Part shown: in pieces, positions 33,084 to 42,576 of the stretch
Layout: each line of letters opens with the position of its first letter
How positions within the stretch are numbered: the stretch's first letter is position 1
From: Streptomyces sp. NBC_00878
Lineage (GTDB): Bacteria; Actinomycetota; Actinomycetes; Streptomycetales; Streptomycetaceae
Direction: 5' to 3'
DNA length: 64,000 bases
Assembly: GCF_026341515.1 (NCBI RefSeq)
Contig: NZ_JAPEOK010000001.1
Span: 6,262,001 to 6,326,000 of the forward strand
Position numbers and translations under genes: made by a program
Notes under the pieces: model-generated
What the model was told of the DNA's origin: nothing
The model's database searches: none
The model's input: the letters and a program-made list of their open reading frames with translations, nothing else

Positions 33084-33320
33084 GTCAGGGTGAGAAGCGG
33101 GTCGAGACGGTCCCCCGCGGCCCGAGCGCGGCCAGGTCGTCGACTTCGCGCGCGCCGGTGAGCAACGCCCGTGTTTCGTCAGTACGTTGGGCAAAGCTGA
33201 ACAGTCGTCCCAACGCGCACGAACCTCTCACTCTTCCGCACACAAGCCCCCCGGTTTCCTGGGTGAACCCGCCACTTCGCAGGTCCGTAATGGGAGAAGT
33301 GCAAGAGTTAGGAGCCGCCA

Positions 33321-35237
33321 GTGTCCCGCGATCCCTCGGCCAACCCCGAGCTCGTCATCCCTGAACCCGAGGTGAGGCGGCTTGACGGGGTCGTACGCGA
33401 GGTCTCGGTGCCGTCGATGGTGTACCCCGTGACGCGCGGCTCGCTCGCGGACATCCCCTTCGACAACGCCGACGAGGAGCCCGACGCCCCGGTGCTCAGC
33501 CGGAAGGGCGCGGACGGCAGCTGGACGGACGTCACGGCGGCCGAGTTCGCCGCCGAGGTGCTGGCGGTCGCCAAAGGCCTGATCGCGGAGGGGCTGCTGC
33601 CGGGCGACCGGATCGCGATCATGGCGCGTACGACGTACGAGTGGACGCTGCTGGACTTCGCGGCCTGGGCGGCGGGGCTCGTCACCGTCCCGGTGTACCC
33701 CACCTCGTCGGTCTTCCAGACCCGCTGGATCCTCCAGGACTCCGGCGCGGTGGCGATCGCCGTCGAGCATGTGGCGCAGGCCGCCGCGCTCGGCCCGGAG
33801 CGCGACCGGCTCCCCGACGTCCAGCACATGTGGATCTTCGAGAAGGGGCACACCGAGCGCCTCGCCGAGCTGGGCCGCGACGTGCCGGACCAGGAGGTCG
33901 CGGTACGCCGTGGCGTCCTCGGCCCCGACTCGCTCGCGACGATCATGTACACCTCCGGCACCACGGGCCGCCCCAAGGGCTGCGCCCTGACCCACGGCAA
34001 CTTCTTCGCCGAGGTCGACAACGCCGTCGAGCTGCTCCACCCGGTCTTCAAGTCCTCCTTCAAGGACCCCGCGTCCACGCTCCTCTACCTCCCCCTCTCG
34101 CACGTCTTCGGCCGGATGGTCTCCGTCGCCTGCATGCGCGCCCGGGTCCGGCTGGGCCACGCGCCGAGCATCCGTACGGAGGAACTGCTGGCCGACCTCG
34201 CCGGCTTCAGTCCGACCTTCCTGCTGGCCATCCCGTACGTGCTGGAGAAGGTCTACAACACCGGCCGTGCGACCGCCGAGAAGATGGGCCGCGCCGCCTC
34301 CTTCGACCGGGCGGGCCGTGTGGCCCGCCGCTACGGCGAGGCACTGGAGGCCCAGCAGCACGGCACGGGCCCGGGCCCGGGTACGAAACTGAAGGCGGCC
34401 CGCGCCTTCTACGACCCGCTCGTCTACCGCCGTATCCGCGCGGCCCTCGGCGGCAAGGTCCGCCAGCTGATCTGCGGCGGCTCCCCGCTCGGCCGCGGCC
34501 TGGCCTCCTTCTACGCGGGCGCGGGCATCCAGGTCTTCGAGGGCTACGGCCTGACCGAGTCGACGGGCGCCGCGACCCTCACGTACCCGCACAGGCCCCG
34601 GCTGGGCACGGTCGGCTGGCCGCTGCCCGGCACACGCGTCCGGATCGCCCAGGACGGCGAGATCCTGATCAGCGGGGAGCACCTGTTCCGCGGCTACTGG
34701 GACCCGCGGGCGGGCGGTGTGGTCCCGGCCGACCAGGAGGGCTGGTTCGCCACCGGCGACCTCGGCGAACTGGACGACGACGGCTACCTCACCATCACGG
34801 GCCGCAAGAAGGACATCCTCATCACCACCAGCGGCAAGAACGTCGCTCCCGCGCCCCTGGAGGACTGGCTCCGCGCCCATCCGCTCGTCAACCAGTGCGT
34901 CGTCGTCGGCGACAACCGCCCCTTCATCACCGCCCTGATCACCCTCGACTCCGAGGGCATGGCGCACTGGTGCCGCATGACCCGCAAGACGAACGTCCCG
35001 ATCGCCACGCTGGTCACCGACCCCGACCTCCTCTCCGTCCTCCAGCGCGCGGTCGACGACGCCAACCGCCTCGTCTCCCGCGCCGAATCGATCCGCCGCT
35101 TCACCGTCCTCCCGCTCAACTTCACGGAGACGGCCGGCCACCTGACCCCGACGATGAAGCTCCGCAGAGCGGTGGTCACCCGCGAGTTCACGCGTGAGAT
35201 CGAGGAGCTGTACGCGGAGGAGCTGGGCGCGGAGTAA
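33321..35237 (+). CDS. Long-chain fatty acid-CoA ligase (AMP-forming)
   Basis: Adenylate-forming enzyme (638 aa) that activates long-chain fatty acids to acyl-CoA via acyl-AMP. Motifs: P-loop-like YTSGTTGRPKG at about residues 210-220, YGLTEST (A5), GWFATGDLGELDDDGY (A7) and GRKKDILITTSGKNVAP (A8). Residues LPLSHVFGR before the core are typical of the long-chain (FadD15-like) group. AGGAG is 6 bases before the GTG. It is followed by a 16-bp repeat and a strong terminator. Confidence 0.94.
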   Translation: MSRDPSANPELVIPEPEVRRLDGVVREVSVPSMVYPVTRGSLADIPFDNADEEPDAPVLSRKGADGSWTDVTAAEFAAEVLAVAKGLIAEGLLPGDRIAIMARTTYEWTLLDFAAWAAGLVTVPVYPTSSVFQTRWILQDSGAVAIAVEHVAQAAALGPERDRLPDVQHMWIFEKGHTERLAELGRDVPDQEVAVRRGVLGPDSLATIMYTSGTTGRPKGCALTHGNFFAEVDNAVELLHPVFKSSFKDPASTLLYLPLSHVFGRMVSVACMRARVRLGHAPSIRTEELLADLAGFSPTFLLAIPYVLEKVYNTGRATAEKMGRAASFDRAGRVARRYGEALEAQQHGTGPGPGTKLKAARAFYDPLVYRRIRAALGGKVRQLICGGSPLGRGLASFYAGAGIQVFEGYGLTESTGAATLTYPHRPRLGTVGWPLPGTRVRIAQDGEILISGEHLFRGYWDPRAGGVVPADQEGWFATGDLGELDDDGYLTITGRKKDILITTSGKNVAPAPLEDWLRAHPLVNQCVVVGDNRPFITALITLDSEGMAHWCRMTRKTNVPIATLVTDPDLLSVLQRAVDDANRLVSRAESIRRFTVLPLNFTETAGHLTPTMKLRRAVVTREFTREIEELYAEELGAE

Positions 35238-35265
35238 CCGCGCGGGGAGCTTGCGCCCGGGAGCG

Positions 35266-35312
35266 GGCAAAGGCAGGAGCAGGCAAAGGCAGGAGCAGGC
35301 AAAGGCAGGAGC
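35266..35312 (+). repeat. 16-bp tandem repeat running into terminator
   Basis: Three head-to-tail copies of GGCAAAGGCAGGAGCA; the last copy merges into the left arm of the terminator hairpin (AGGAGC...). Confidence 0.9.
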
Positions 35313-35340
35313 CCCCGCACCTGACGGTGTGGGGGCTCCT
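35307..35340 (+). terminator. Terminator of acyl-CoA ligase gene
   Basis: Fifteen-base-pair stem (35307-35321 with 35326-35340, one G-T wobble), TGAC loop, followed by TT. Strong intrinsic terminator shape; also faces the convergent cold shock gene. Confidence 0.85.
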
Positions 35341-35404
35341 TGGGTACTGCTCTCGGTTCCGGATCAGAGTATTGGGCTCATGGAGCCAAGACTCGGCCGA
35401 AGGA

Positions 35405-35608
35405 TCAGACGGGGGTGACGTTCTCCGCCTGCGGGCCCTTCGGACCCTGGGTCACGTCGAAGGTAACCGCCTGGTTCTCTTCGAGAGAGCGGAATCCGCT
35501 CGCGTTGATCGCGGAGTAGTGGACGAAGACGTCCGGGCCGCCGCCTTCCTGGGCGATGAAACCAAAGCCCTTTTCGGCGTTGAACCACTTCACGGTTCCG
35601 GTAGCCAT
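35405..35608 (-). CDS. Cold shock protein, CspA family
   Basis: Single-stranded nucleic-acid chaperone (67 aa) with one cold shock domain: RNP1 [12 protein letters not shown] and RNP2 VFVHYSAI are intact. AAGGAGGG lies 4 bases before the ATG, a strong ribosome binding site. The upstream leader (35609-35700) is AT-rich and may be long and structured, as for other csp genes. Converges on the acyl-CoA ligase. Confidence 0.95.
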   Translation of the reverse strand: MATGTVKWFNAEKGFGFIAQEGGGPDVFVHYSAINASGFRSLEENQAVTFDVTQGPKGPQAENVTPV

Positions 35609-35702
35609 AAGCCCTCCTTGGGCCCAAAGGGTTGCCCTGCTCCAGAACCTGCAAGGTGTAAACAAAAACTTGTAAACAACTGCATTCATCTGAAAACGAC
35701 GA

Positions 35703-35731
35703 GAGCCCGCGGTCACATGCTCCGCAGGCTC
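35703..35731. terminator. Hairpin upstream of the csp gene
   Basis: GAGCCCGCGG (35703-35712) pairs with CCGCAGGCTC (35722-35731) with one mismatch and a 9-base loop; on the minus strand a CGTCGTTTT stretch follows. It could be a csp leader attenuator or a terminator insulating mqnA from csp. Confidence 0.5.
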
Positions 35732-35951
35732 TGTACTGCAAGGGAAACCAAACTGCAACTTGCGGATGAGCCTACCCACGAGGGCAGCCGAAAGCAATAG
35801 AGGGCAAGATCACGTCACCCGGAAGTTTGGCAAGGTCGCCCGATGGGTTGACGTAGCGGTATCACTTGGCGTCACAGGGGTTGACAGGAAGGGGCGAGAT
35901 CCTTTCCGGAACCCGCCGGACCCTGAAGCCTGCACCGTACCCCACGGGCGC

Positions 35952-36857
<906 letters not shown>

Positions 36858-36978
36858 GGAAGGACACCGGCGTACAGCACCGCATTACCCTGCTCGACAG
36901 GGCCGCACGGCGGGACGGTGCGGCACCTACGGGGACGGGGTGGACGGGGTAGTGGAACACGGGGGAGGTGCGGGCGCC

Positions 36979-38766
36979 ATGCAACCGCTCGGAGTCGATG
37001 AACCCACCGTCGTGGGGCCCTACCGGCTGCTGGGCCGGCTCGGGTCCGGCGGGATGGGCCGTGTCTATCTGGGCCGCAGCGCGGGCGGCCGTACGGTCGC
37101 GGTCAAGATCGTGCACCCGCACTTCGCGCTCGACGAGGAGTTCCGGGCCCGTTTCCGCCGGGAGGTGGAGGCGGCGCGGCGGGTGGGCGGCGCGTACACG
37201 GCACCGGTGCTGGACGCCGGCCCCGACGCGCCCGTCCCGTGGGTGGCGACGGCCTACGCGGCCGGGCCCTCCCTCTCCGCGGCGGTCGCGGACGCGGGCC
37301 CGCTTCCGGAGCATTCCGTACGCGTCCTCGGCGCCGGACTCGCCGAGGCGCTGTCGGCGGTGCACGGCCTGGACCTCGTCCACCGTGACGTCAAGCCGTC
37401 GAACGTCCTGCTGACCCTCGACGGCCCCCTCCTCATCGACTTCGGCATCGCCCGCGCCACGGACGGCACGGCCTCCCTGACCTCGACCGGCGTCTCCGTC
37501 GGCTCGCCCGGCTACATGTCGCCCGAGCAGATCCTCGGCAAGGGGGTCACGGGCGCGGCGGACGTCTTCTCACTGGGTGCGGTACTGGCGTACGCGGCGA
37601 CGGGATCGTCCCCGTTCCCCGGCGACTCCTCGGCCGCGCTCCTCTACAAGGTGGTGCACGAGGAGCCCGAACTGGGGGCGCTGTCGGGCGACTTGAGAGA
37701 CGTGGTGGCCGACTGCCTCGCGAAGGACCCGGCCGCCCGCCCCTCCCCGGCCGCCCTCGCCTCCCGCCTCGCCGCGGAGGGCGCGGCGCGGCTGGTGACG
37801 GCGGGCTGGCTCCCGGGACCACTGGTGGAACAGGTCAGCCGGAGCGCGGTCCAACTCCTGAACCTGGAGGCGACGGACGTGCCGCCGTCGGGGGTGGTGG
37901 GCTTCAGCAGCCCGTCGGTGGGAGCCGCCGACGGACCGGTGGCTTCGGGGACGCGAGCACCGGCGGCCCCGAACGACTCGGCACCTCCCGCCGGGGTGTT
38001 CGGCCCACCGGACCCGTCGTACGCGCCGTACACACCGCACGCATCGCAGCCCCCGCAAGCGCCACAGTCACCTCCGTCCGGCCCTCCGACCTACGTCCCG
38101 GAACAGCGCGACGCCGTCGCCCCTTCCCCCTCGCCTTCCCCTTCCGCCCCTTCCGACTCTCCCGGCAAGGTGTCCGTCAGCGTGGCCGCGGCCTCCGTGC
38201 CGACGGCGAACGGCCGTGGCCGCAAGCTGAGTTGCACGGTGGCGCTCGCGGTGGCGGGGGCACTGGCGGCGGTGATGGTCGGCGGGGTGTTCGTGCTCGA
38301 CCTGCTGCCGGGCGGGGGCAACGACAACGACAGTGGCAGCGACGCGGGCGGACCGGTCAAATCCCAGCCCGCGGCCACCCCGAGCGCCTCCGGCACGGAC
38401 GGCAACGACCTCTCCGTCATCCCCAGTTCCTACCTCGGCACCTGGGAGGGCGACGGCTTCGCCCTCGACGGCAAGCTCCCCATGGGCACCTTCCGCGTCA
38501 TCGTCCGCCAGGCCAAGATCGGCGACCAACTCGGCACCTTCCGCCAGACCGACCTCATCGGCGGCACCTGCGACACCGACCTCATCCTCAAGAAGGCCAC
38601 CCCCAAGCAACTGATCGCCACCAGCGTGTCCAAGCCGTCCACCACGTCCGAGTGCACAACGGGCCGCCACGAGGTCCGCCTGACCCCGGTCGGCGACGAC
38701 CTGCGCTACGAGACGGACAACGCGGACGCGGGGGATCCGGTGGCGCGGATGTCGAAGGTGAACTAA
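36979..38766 (+). CDS. Membrane-anchored Ser/Thr protein kinase
   Basis: Hanks-type kinase (595 aa). Catalytic residues: Gly loop LGSGGMGRVYLG, K43 in VAVKIV, HRDVKPSN at about 134-141 and D154 in DFGIAR. A Pro/Ser/Ala-rich linker leads to one transmembrane helix near residues 417-440 and a 150-residue outside domain (YLGTWEGDGFALDG, IVRQAKIGDQLGTF, RHEVRLTPVGDDLRYET) that may sense a ligand. In-frame GTGs at 36940 and 36952 are possible starts; 36979 aligns with the start of the second kinase. No PASTA repeats. Confidence 0.9.
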   Translation: MQPLGVDEPTVVGPYRLLGRLGSGGMGRVYLGRSAGGRTVAVKIVHPHFALDEEFRARFRREVEAARRVGGAYTAPVLDAGPDAPVPWVATAYAAGPSLSAAVADAGPLPEHSVRVLGAGLAEALSAVHGLDLVHRDVKPSNVLLTLDGPLLIDFGIARATDGTASLTSTGVSVGSPGYMSPEQILGKGVTGAADVFSLGAVLAYAATGSSPFPGDSSAALLYKVVHEEPELGALSGDLRDVVADCLAKDPAARPSPAALASRLAAEGAARLVTAGWLPGPLVEQVSRSAVQLLNLEATDVPPSGVVGFSSPSVGAADGPVASGTRAPAAPNDSAPPAGVFGPPDPSYAPYTPHASQPPQAPQSPPSGPPTYVPEQRDAVAPSPSPSPSAPSDSPGKVSVSVAAASVPTANGRGRKLSCTVALAVAGALAAVMVGGVFVLDLLPGGGNDNDSGSDAGGPVKSQPAATPSASGTDGNDLSVIPSSYLGTWEGDGFALDGKLPMGTFRVIVRQAKIGDQLGTFRQTDLIGGTCDTDLILKKATPKQLIATSVSKPSTTSECTTGRHEVRLTPVGDDLRYETDNADAGDPVARMSKVN

Positions 38767-38785
38767 GTCGAAGGTGGATAGGGGG

Positions 38786-39412
38786 TCAGGCAGCCGAAGG
38801 CTTGCTTGGCCCCTTCCCGCCGCGCCGCTTTTCGTACGCCTGGTGGAGCGCCATGAACAGCAGCGCGCTCAGCACTGTTCCAGCGAGGCCGACCAGCCAT
38901 ACGTACGGGTATTGCATGCTGATCCAGCAGTACTCACCCACGGTGGAGCAGTAGCCGTCGCGGTGGCTGCGCTTCGGGCGGATCGACTGCATGGCGACGG
39001 CCACCACCATCAGGGAAACGGCTCCGCAAGGGACGGCCGCGACAGCGAAGAGCACCGCAGGTACCTTGTGCCGCTTCCAGCGCGTGCCCGCCCGCCCCAG
39101 CGCGAGCATCATCGCGACCAGCGCGGCGGGCAGCACGGCGCCGGCGGTGGCCGCGAAGCCGTAGCCCCCGCCGGGCCAGTCCGGCGCCGTCCGCCGCCAC
39201 AGCTCACCGGCCCACGCGAACGGGCCCAACGCGAACGCGGCGAACAGGGCGGCGAAGCCGACGAGGATCGCGACCACGACGGCGGCGCCGCGCACGAGGT
39301 CACCGGGGCGCCGGGGTGTGCGAGTTCGCGGCGGCCGCTGCCGCGAGTGCTTGTAGCGCAACGCGGCCCCCGCCGCCTTCCGACGCCTGGGCTTGGCCGA
39401 CCCGCCGCCCAT
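38786..39412 (-). CDS. Four-helix membrane protein, unknown
   Basis: Unrecognised 208-residue protein with a basic N-terminus (KPRRRKAAGAALRYKHSR) and about four transmembrane helices: AAVVVAILVGFAALFAAFAL, AAGAVLPAALVAMMLALG-like, VLFAVAAVPCGAVSLMVVAV and VWLVGLAGTVLSALLFMAL. GGGGAGG precedes the ATG. It lies between and opposite to two kinase genes, divergent from the second, so it could be a kinase substrate or partner; that is only positional inference. Confidence 0.75.
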   Translation of the reverse strand: MGGGSAKPRRRKAAGAALRYKHSRQRPPRTRTPRRPGDLVRGAAVVVAILVGFAALFAAFALGPFAWAGELWRRTAPDWPGGGYGFAATAGAVLPAALVAMMLALGRAGTRWKRHKVPAVLFAVAAVPCGAVSLMVVAVAMQSIRPKRSHRDGYCSTVGEYCWISMQYPYVWLVGLAGTVLSALLFMALHQAYEKRRGGKGPSKPSAA

Positions 39413-39560
39413 ACCCCCGCCTCCCCGCTCCCCGCTCGCCGCGCCCGTCCCGGCGATTACTACTGTGTCTGCGATAGCGAACACCATCATGCGAACCGCA
39501 GGCACCACAACCACACCATCCGGGCTGCGGACCACACGAACGAACGGGGAAGCCACGACC

Positions 39561-41897
39561 ATGGAGACACTGCAGCCCGACGATCCAAGGGAGTTGGGCA
39601 GCTACCGGTTGCTGCGGCGACTCGGCGCGGGAGGCATGGGCCGGGTCTATCTCGCACGCTCGCCGGGTGGTCGTACGGTCGCGGTCAAGGTCGTACGCCA
39701 GGACCTGGCCGCCGACGTCGACTTCCGCCGCCGTTTCCAGCACGAGGTCGAGATAGCCCGTGCGGTCTCCGGCCGCTACACGGCCCCGGTCGTGGACGCG
39801 GCCCCGGACGCGGCACTGCCATGGCTCGCGACGTCGTACGTCCTCGGCCCCGACCTGACGGACTTGGTCGAGGCGCACGGAGCCCTCGCCGAGCACACGG
39901 TCCGCGCGTTGGGCGCAGGTCTCGCCGCCGCTCTCCAGGAAATCCACGCGGTCGGCCTGATCCACCGCGACCTCAAGCCGTCCAACGTCCTGCTGGCTGC
40001 TGACGGCCCTCGCGTCATCGACTTCGGCATCGCGCGGGCGGTGGACGGAAACCGTATGACACAGACGGGAGTTGTCGTCGGCTCGCCCGGCTACCTGCCA
40101 CCCGAGCAGGCTTTGGGGCAGGACGTCGGCACCGCAGGGGACGTCTTCTCGCTCGGCGCCGTTCTCGCCTTCGCCGCGACCGGCCGCAACGCCTTCGGCG
40201 AAGGCGCTGCCTCGCACGCCGCCATGCTCTACCAAGTTGTTCACGGCGAACCGGACGTCACCGGCATACCGCAGTCCCTCCTCGGCCTGATACGCGCCTG
40301 CCTGCAGAAGGACCCGACGCAGCGCCCCGCTCCCGCGGAGATCGTGGCCGCGCTGGCGCCCGGCGGAGTCGAGAAGTTGCTGACGAACTGGCTGCCCTCG
40401 GCGGTCGCTTCGACCATCGCGACGCACGCGGCGGCCATCCTCGACCTGGAGGCACCGGAGACGCCGGAGGCGCAGCCGACTCCGGGGTTCGGGCGGCCAC
40501 CGACGATGCTGGACGGAACGTCGACCGCGACGGGCACGCCCGGTACGGGCACGCCCATACCGGGATACGGGTACGGCACCCCGCCGTCCGGTAGCGCGCC
40601 GTACGCGACCGGCGGACCGCTCCCCGGCACTGTCCAGGTGGGCACCACCCTCCCGGACGCCGCCCCCGCCTCGTCCCGCCGCCGCTTCCTCGGCCTGGCG
40701 ACGGCCGGTGTCGCGGGAGTCGTGGTCGCCGGTGGCGGTGCGGCCTGGTGGCTGACCCAGAACGACGCCGACGCCGACGACGGGGCGTCCAGGGCCGCCG
40801 ACAACGGAGGAACGGCCGAGCCCGCAGCAGAGAAGTTCACGACACCGCCGGCAGGGACGGCCCCGCAGCCCCTGTGGCACAAGTCGGTCGCCGAGGACAG
40901 CATCAGTACCACCGAGAAGCTCCTGACCCACGACGGTCTGCTGCTGGTCAACGGCGACCCGCTGGTGGCGTACGACGTGAAGACCGGCAAGCAGCGCTGG
41001 TCCCGCAAGGACGTGCTGCCGTTCGGCGCTCCGCTGCTGCTCGCCGACGGCAAGCTGTTCATGGCCGACACCGACACGAGTGGGGTGCTCAAGGCCCTGG
41101 ACGTGACGACGGGCAAGGAGGCCTGGCGCAGCCGCCTCGGCAAGGACCTGAAGGTCGAGAAGACGATCGCCGTTGATGCGAAGAACGTCTACGTCACGGT
41201 GACCGACTTCAGCGACTCCCGCAGCGTCACGGACTACCGCACGGGCGTCGCGGCCATCAGCCACGGCACGGGCAAGAAGGTCTGGCTCCAGAAGCGTGAC
41301 TGGGGCACGAACGACTACGACGTCGAGGGCACCGCCTCCGGAAGGCAGCTCGTCTACGCGGACTCCAACTACAACCTCACCGTCCGTGACACGGCCACCG
41401 GCACCCAGATGTGGACCAGGAAGGTCGGCGACGACTGGACCTGGCGCCCCACGGTCGCCCCCGGCGCGGGCCTGGTCTTCCTCCCGGGCGACAACCTGAC
41501 GGCAGTAGACGTCGAAACCGGAAAGCCCCGCTGGACCATCTCCCCGAACGGCCGCCGTGGCTTCGACAACCCGACGGTCATCGACGGTGTCCTCTACACC
41601 GCCGACCACGACGGCGGCGTATGGGCCATCGATGTCAAGACGGGCCGCAAGCTCTGGCTCTGCGAGGACCCGGGCGCCGACAGCGCCCCCACCCAGTTCC
41701 TGCGCGTCGGCGAGACCTTGTACGGGGCCTCCGGCATGGACGGGGGCGGGGTCTTCGCACTGGGGGCCAAGAGCGGCCGGGCGCGGTGGGTCTACAACGA
41801 GAACCGGGGTACGGGGGAGCCGTGGCAGGTTGCGGTCTCCGGGAACCGGCTGTTGGCTACGCATGGCTATGAGATTTATGCGCTGCCGGCAGTGTGA
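39561..41897 (+). CDS. Ser/Thr protein kinase with PQQ-like propeller
   Basis: Kinase (778 aa) with a cytoplasmic catalytic domain (K43 in VAVKVV; HRDLKPSN at about 135-142; D154 in DFGIAR), a Pro/Gly/Thr linker, an SSRRRFLGLATAG membrane segment at about 370-400 and an outside PQQ-type beta-propeller of repeated blades such as LVAYDVKTGKQRW, LKALDVTTGKEAW and VWAIDVKTGRKLW. The propeller probably binds a ligand or wall component. The RRRFL motif resembles a twin-arginine signal. Related to the kinase at 36979. Confidence 0.93.
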   Translation: METLQPDDPRELGSYRLLRRLGAGGMGRVYLARSPGGRTVAVKVVRQDLAADVDFRRRFQHEVEIARAVSGRYTAPVVDAAPDAALPWLATSYVLGPDLTDLVEAHGALAEHTVRALGAGLAAALQEIHAVGLIHRDLKPSNVLLAADGPRVIDFGIARAVDGNRMTQTGVVVGSPGYLPPEQALGQDVGTAGDVFSLGAVLAFAATGRNAFGEGAASHAAMLYQVVHGEPDVTGIPQSLLGLIRACLQKDPTQRPAPAEIVAALAPGGVEKLLTNWLPSAVASTIATHAAAILDLEAPETPEAQPTPGFGRPPTMLDGTSTATGTPGTGTPIPGYGYGTPPSGSAPYATGGPLPGTVQVGTTLPDAAPASSRRRFLGLATAGVAGVVVAGGGAAWWLTQNDADADDGASRAADNGGTAEPAAEKFTTPPAGTAPQPLWHKSVAEDSISTTEKLLTHDGLLLVNGDPLVAYDVKTGKQRWSRKDVLPFGAPLLLADGKLFMADTDTSGVLKALDVTTGKEAWRSRLGKDLKVEKTIAVDAKNVYVTVTDFSDSRSVTDYRTGVAAISHGTGKKVWLQKRDWGTNDYDVEGTASGRQLVYADSNYNLTVRDTATGTQMWTRKVGDDWTWRPTVAPGAGLVFLPGDNLTAVDVETGKPRWTISPNGRRGFDNPTVIDGVLYTADHDGGVWAIDVKTGRKLWLCEDPGADSAPTQFLRVGETLYGASGMDGGGVFALGAKSGRARWVYNENRGTGEPWQVAVSGNRLLATHGYEIYALPAV

Positions 41898-41958
41898 GGG
41901 TGCCAGGGACAGTTCTTGCCAGGTAGTTGGTCAGCGAACCCGAGCGATTGCGATCGTC

Positions 41959-42417
41959 ATGTCTGCAGATTCGTCGTCAGTGTACGAAGTCCACTTCACC
42001 TGGACGCCTTTCCAACTCCTCAGCGGCGCGTGGAAGAAGCGACTTGTCGCGTTCCGCGTTGATGGGCATGGCGTGACCTTGGGTGGTGCACCCGCACGGT
42101 ATGAGCGTCAGACCGCTCTCGTTCCCTGGGACGACATCGAAGCGGTGGTGCTGTGGCAGCAGGACACCGCCGCGTTGACGCCGATGCGCTACGTGGGCCT
42201 CCGCCGCAGAGCAGGTGCTCCTGTGCTTCCGGGACCCAACTCCGACCTGAGCCGGGACCAGACGGGCCGCTTGGCACCGCATGTCGATCACGACGTCTTT
42301 CTGGCCAGCAGGCACATCAATCTGTGGGCGCTCGACCGCGAGCGTCTGGCCGGGGCCCTGCGCGCGTTTGCTCCGGGCGTCCTGGTGGAGGAGACGACCA
42401 ATCCGGCGAAAAATTAG
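41959..42417 (+). CDS. Small unknown protein next to eccC
   Basis: 152-residue protein I cannot assign. It begins with VYEVHFTWTPFQLLSGAWKK and has YERQTALVPWDDIEAVVLWQ, a pattern seen in PH-like domain proteins; no signal or helix is apparent. No strong ribosome binding site; the ATG may be used on a leaderless or coupled message after the kinase. Codon use is less GC-rich than the kinase. It lies directly before the EccC-like gene and may belong to that system (inference). Confidence 0.6.
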   Translation: MSADSSSVYEVHFTWTPFQLLSGAWKKRLVAFRVDGHGVTLGGAPARYERQTALVPWDDIEAVVLWQQDTAALTPMRYVGLRRRAGAPVLPGPNSDLSRDQTGRLAPHVDHDVFLASRHINLWALDRERLAGALRAFAPGVLVEETTNPAKN

Positions 42418-42576
42418 AGGAAAAGGGAAAACTGTCATGATTCAGTGGATAGTGAATTCCTCCCCGATATGTGCACAGGCGCTGCACCAGGATGGTTGAG
42501 CACTGCGGGCTAGGCTCGGAGCGGCGCAATTTCAGATCATGACTTGCAGGAATCGAAGGGGAGGGGACACGTCCCG

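Noticed and set aside
33228..35270. 680-codon minus-strand frame opposite the acyl-CoA ligase
   Set aside because: Composition of a shadow frame; sense strand has all adenylate-forming motifs.
36940..36978. Upstream starts for the first kinase
   Set aside because: GTGs at 36940 and 36952 are in frame, but the start at 36979 matches the second kinase's N-terminus; not excluded.
39300..41864. 854-codon minus-strand frame opposite the second kinase
   Set aside because: Shadow of the kinase gene; no domain or ribosome site.
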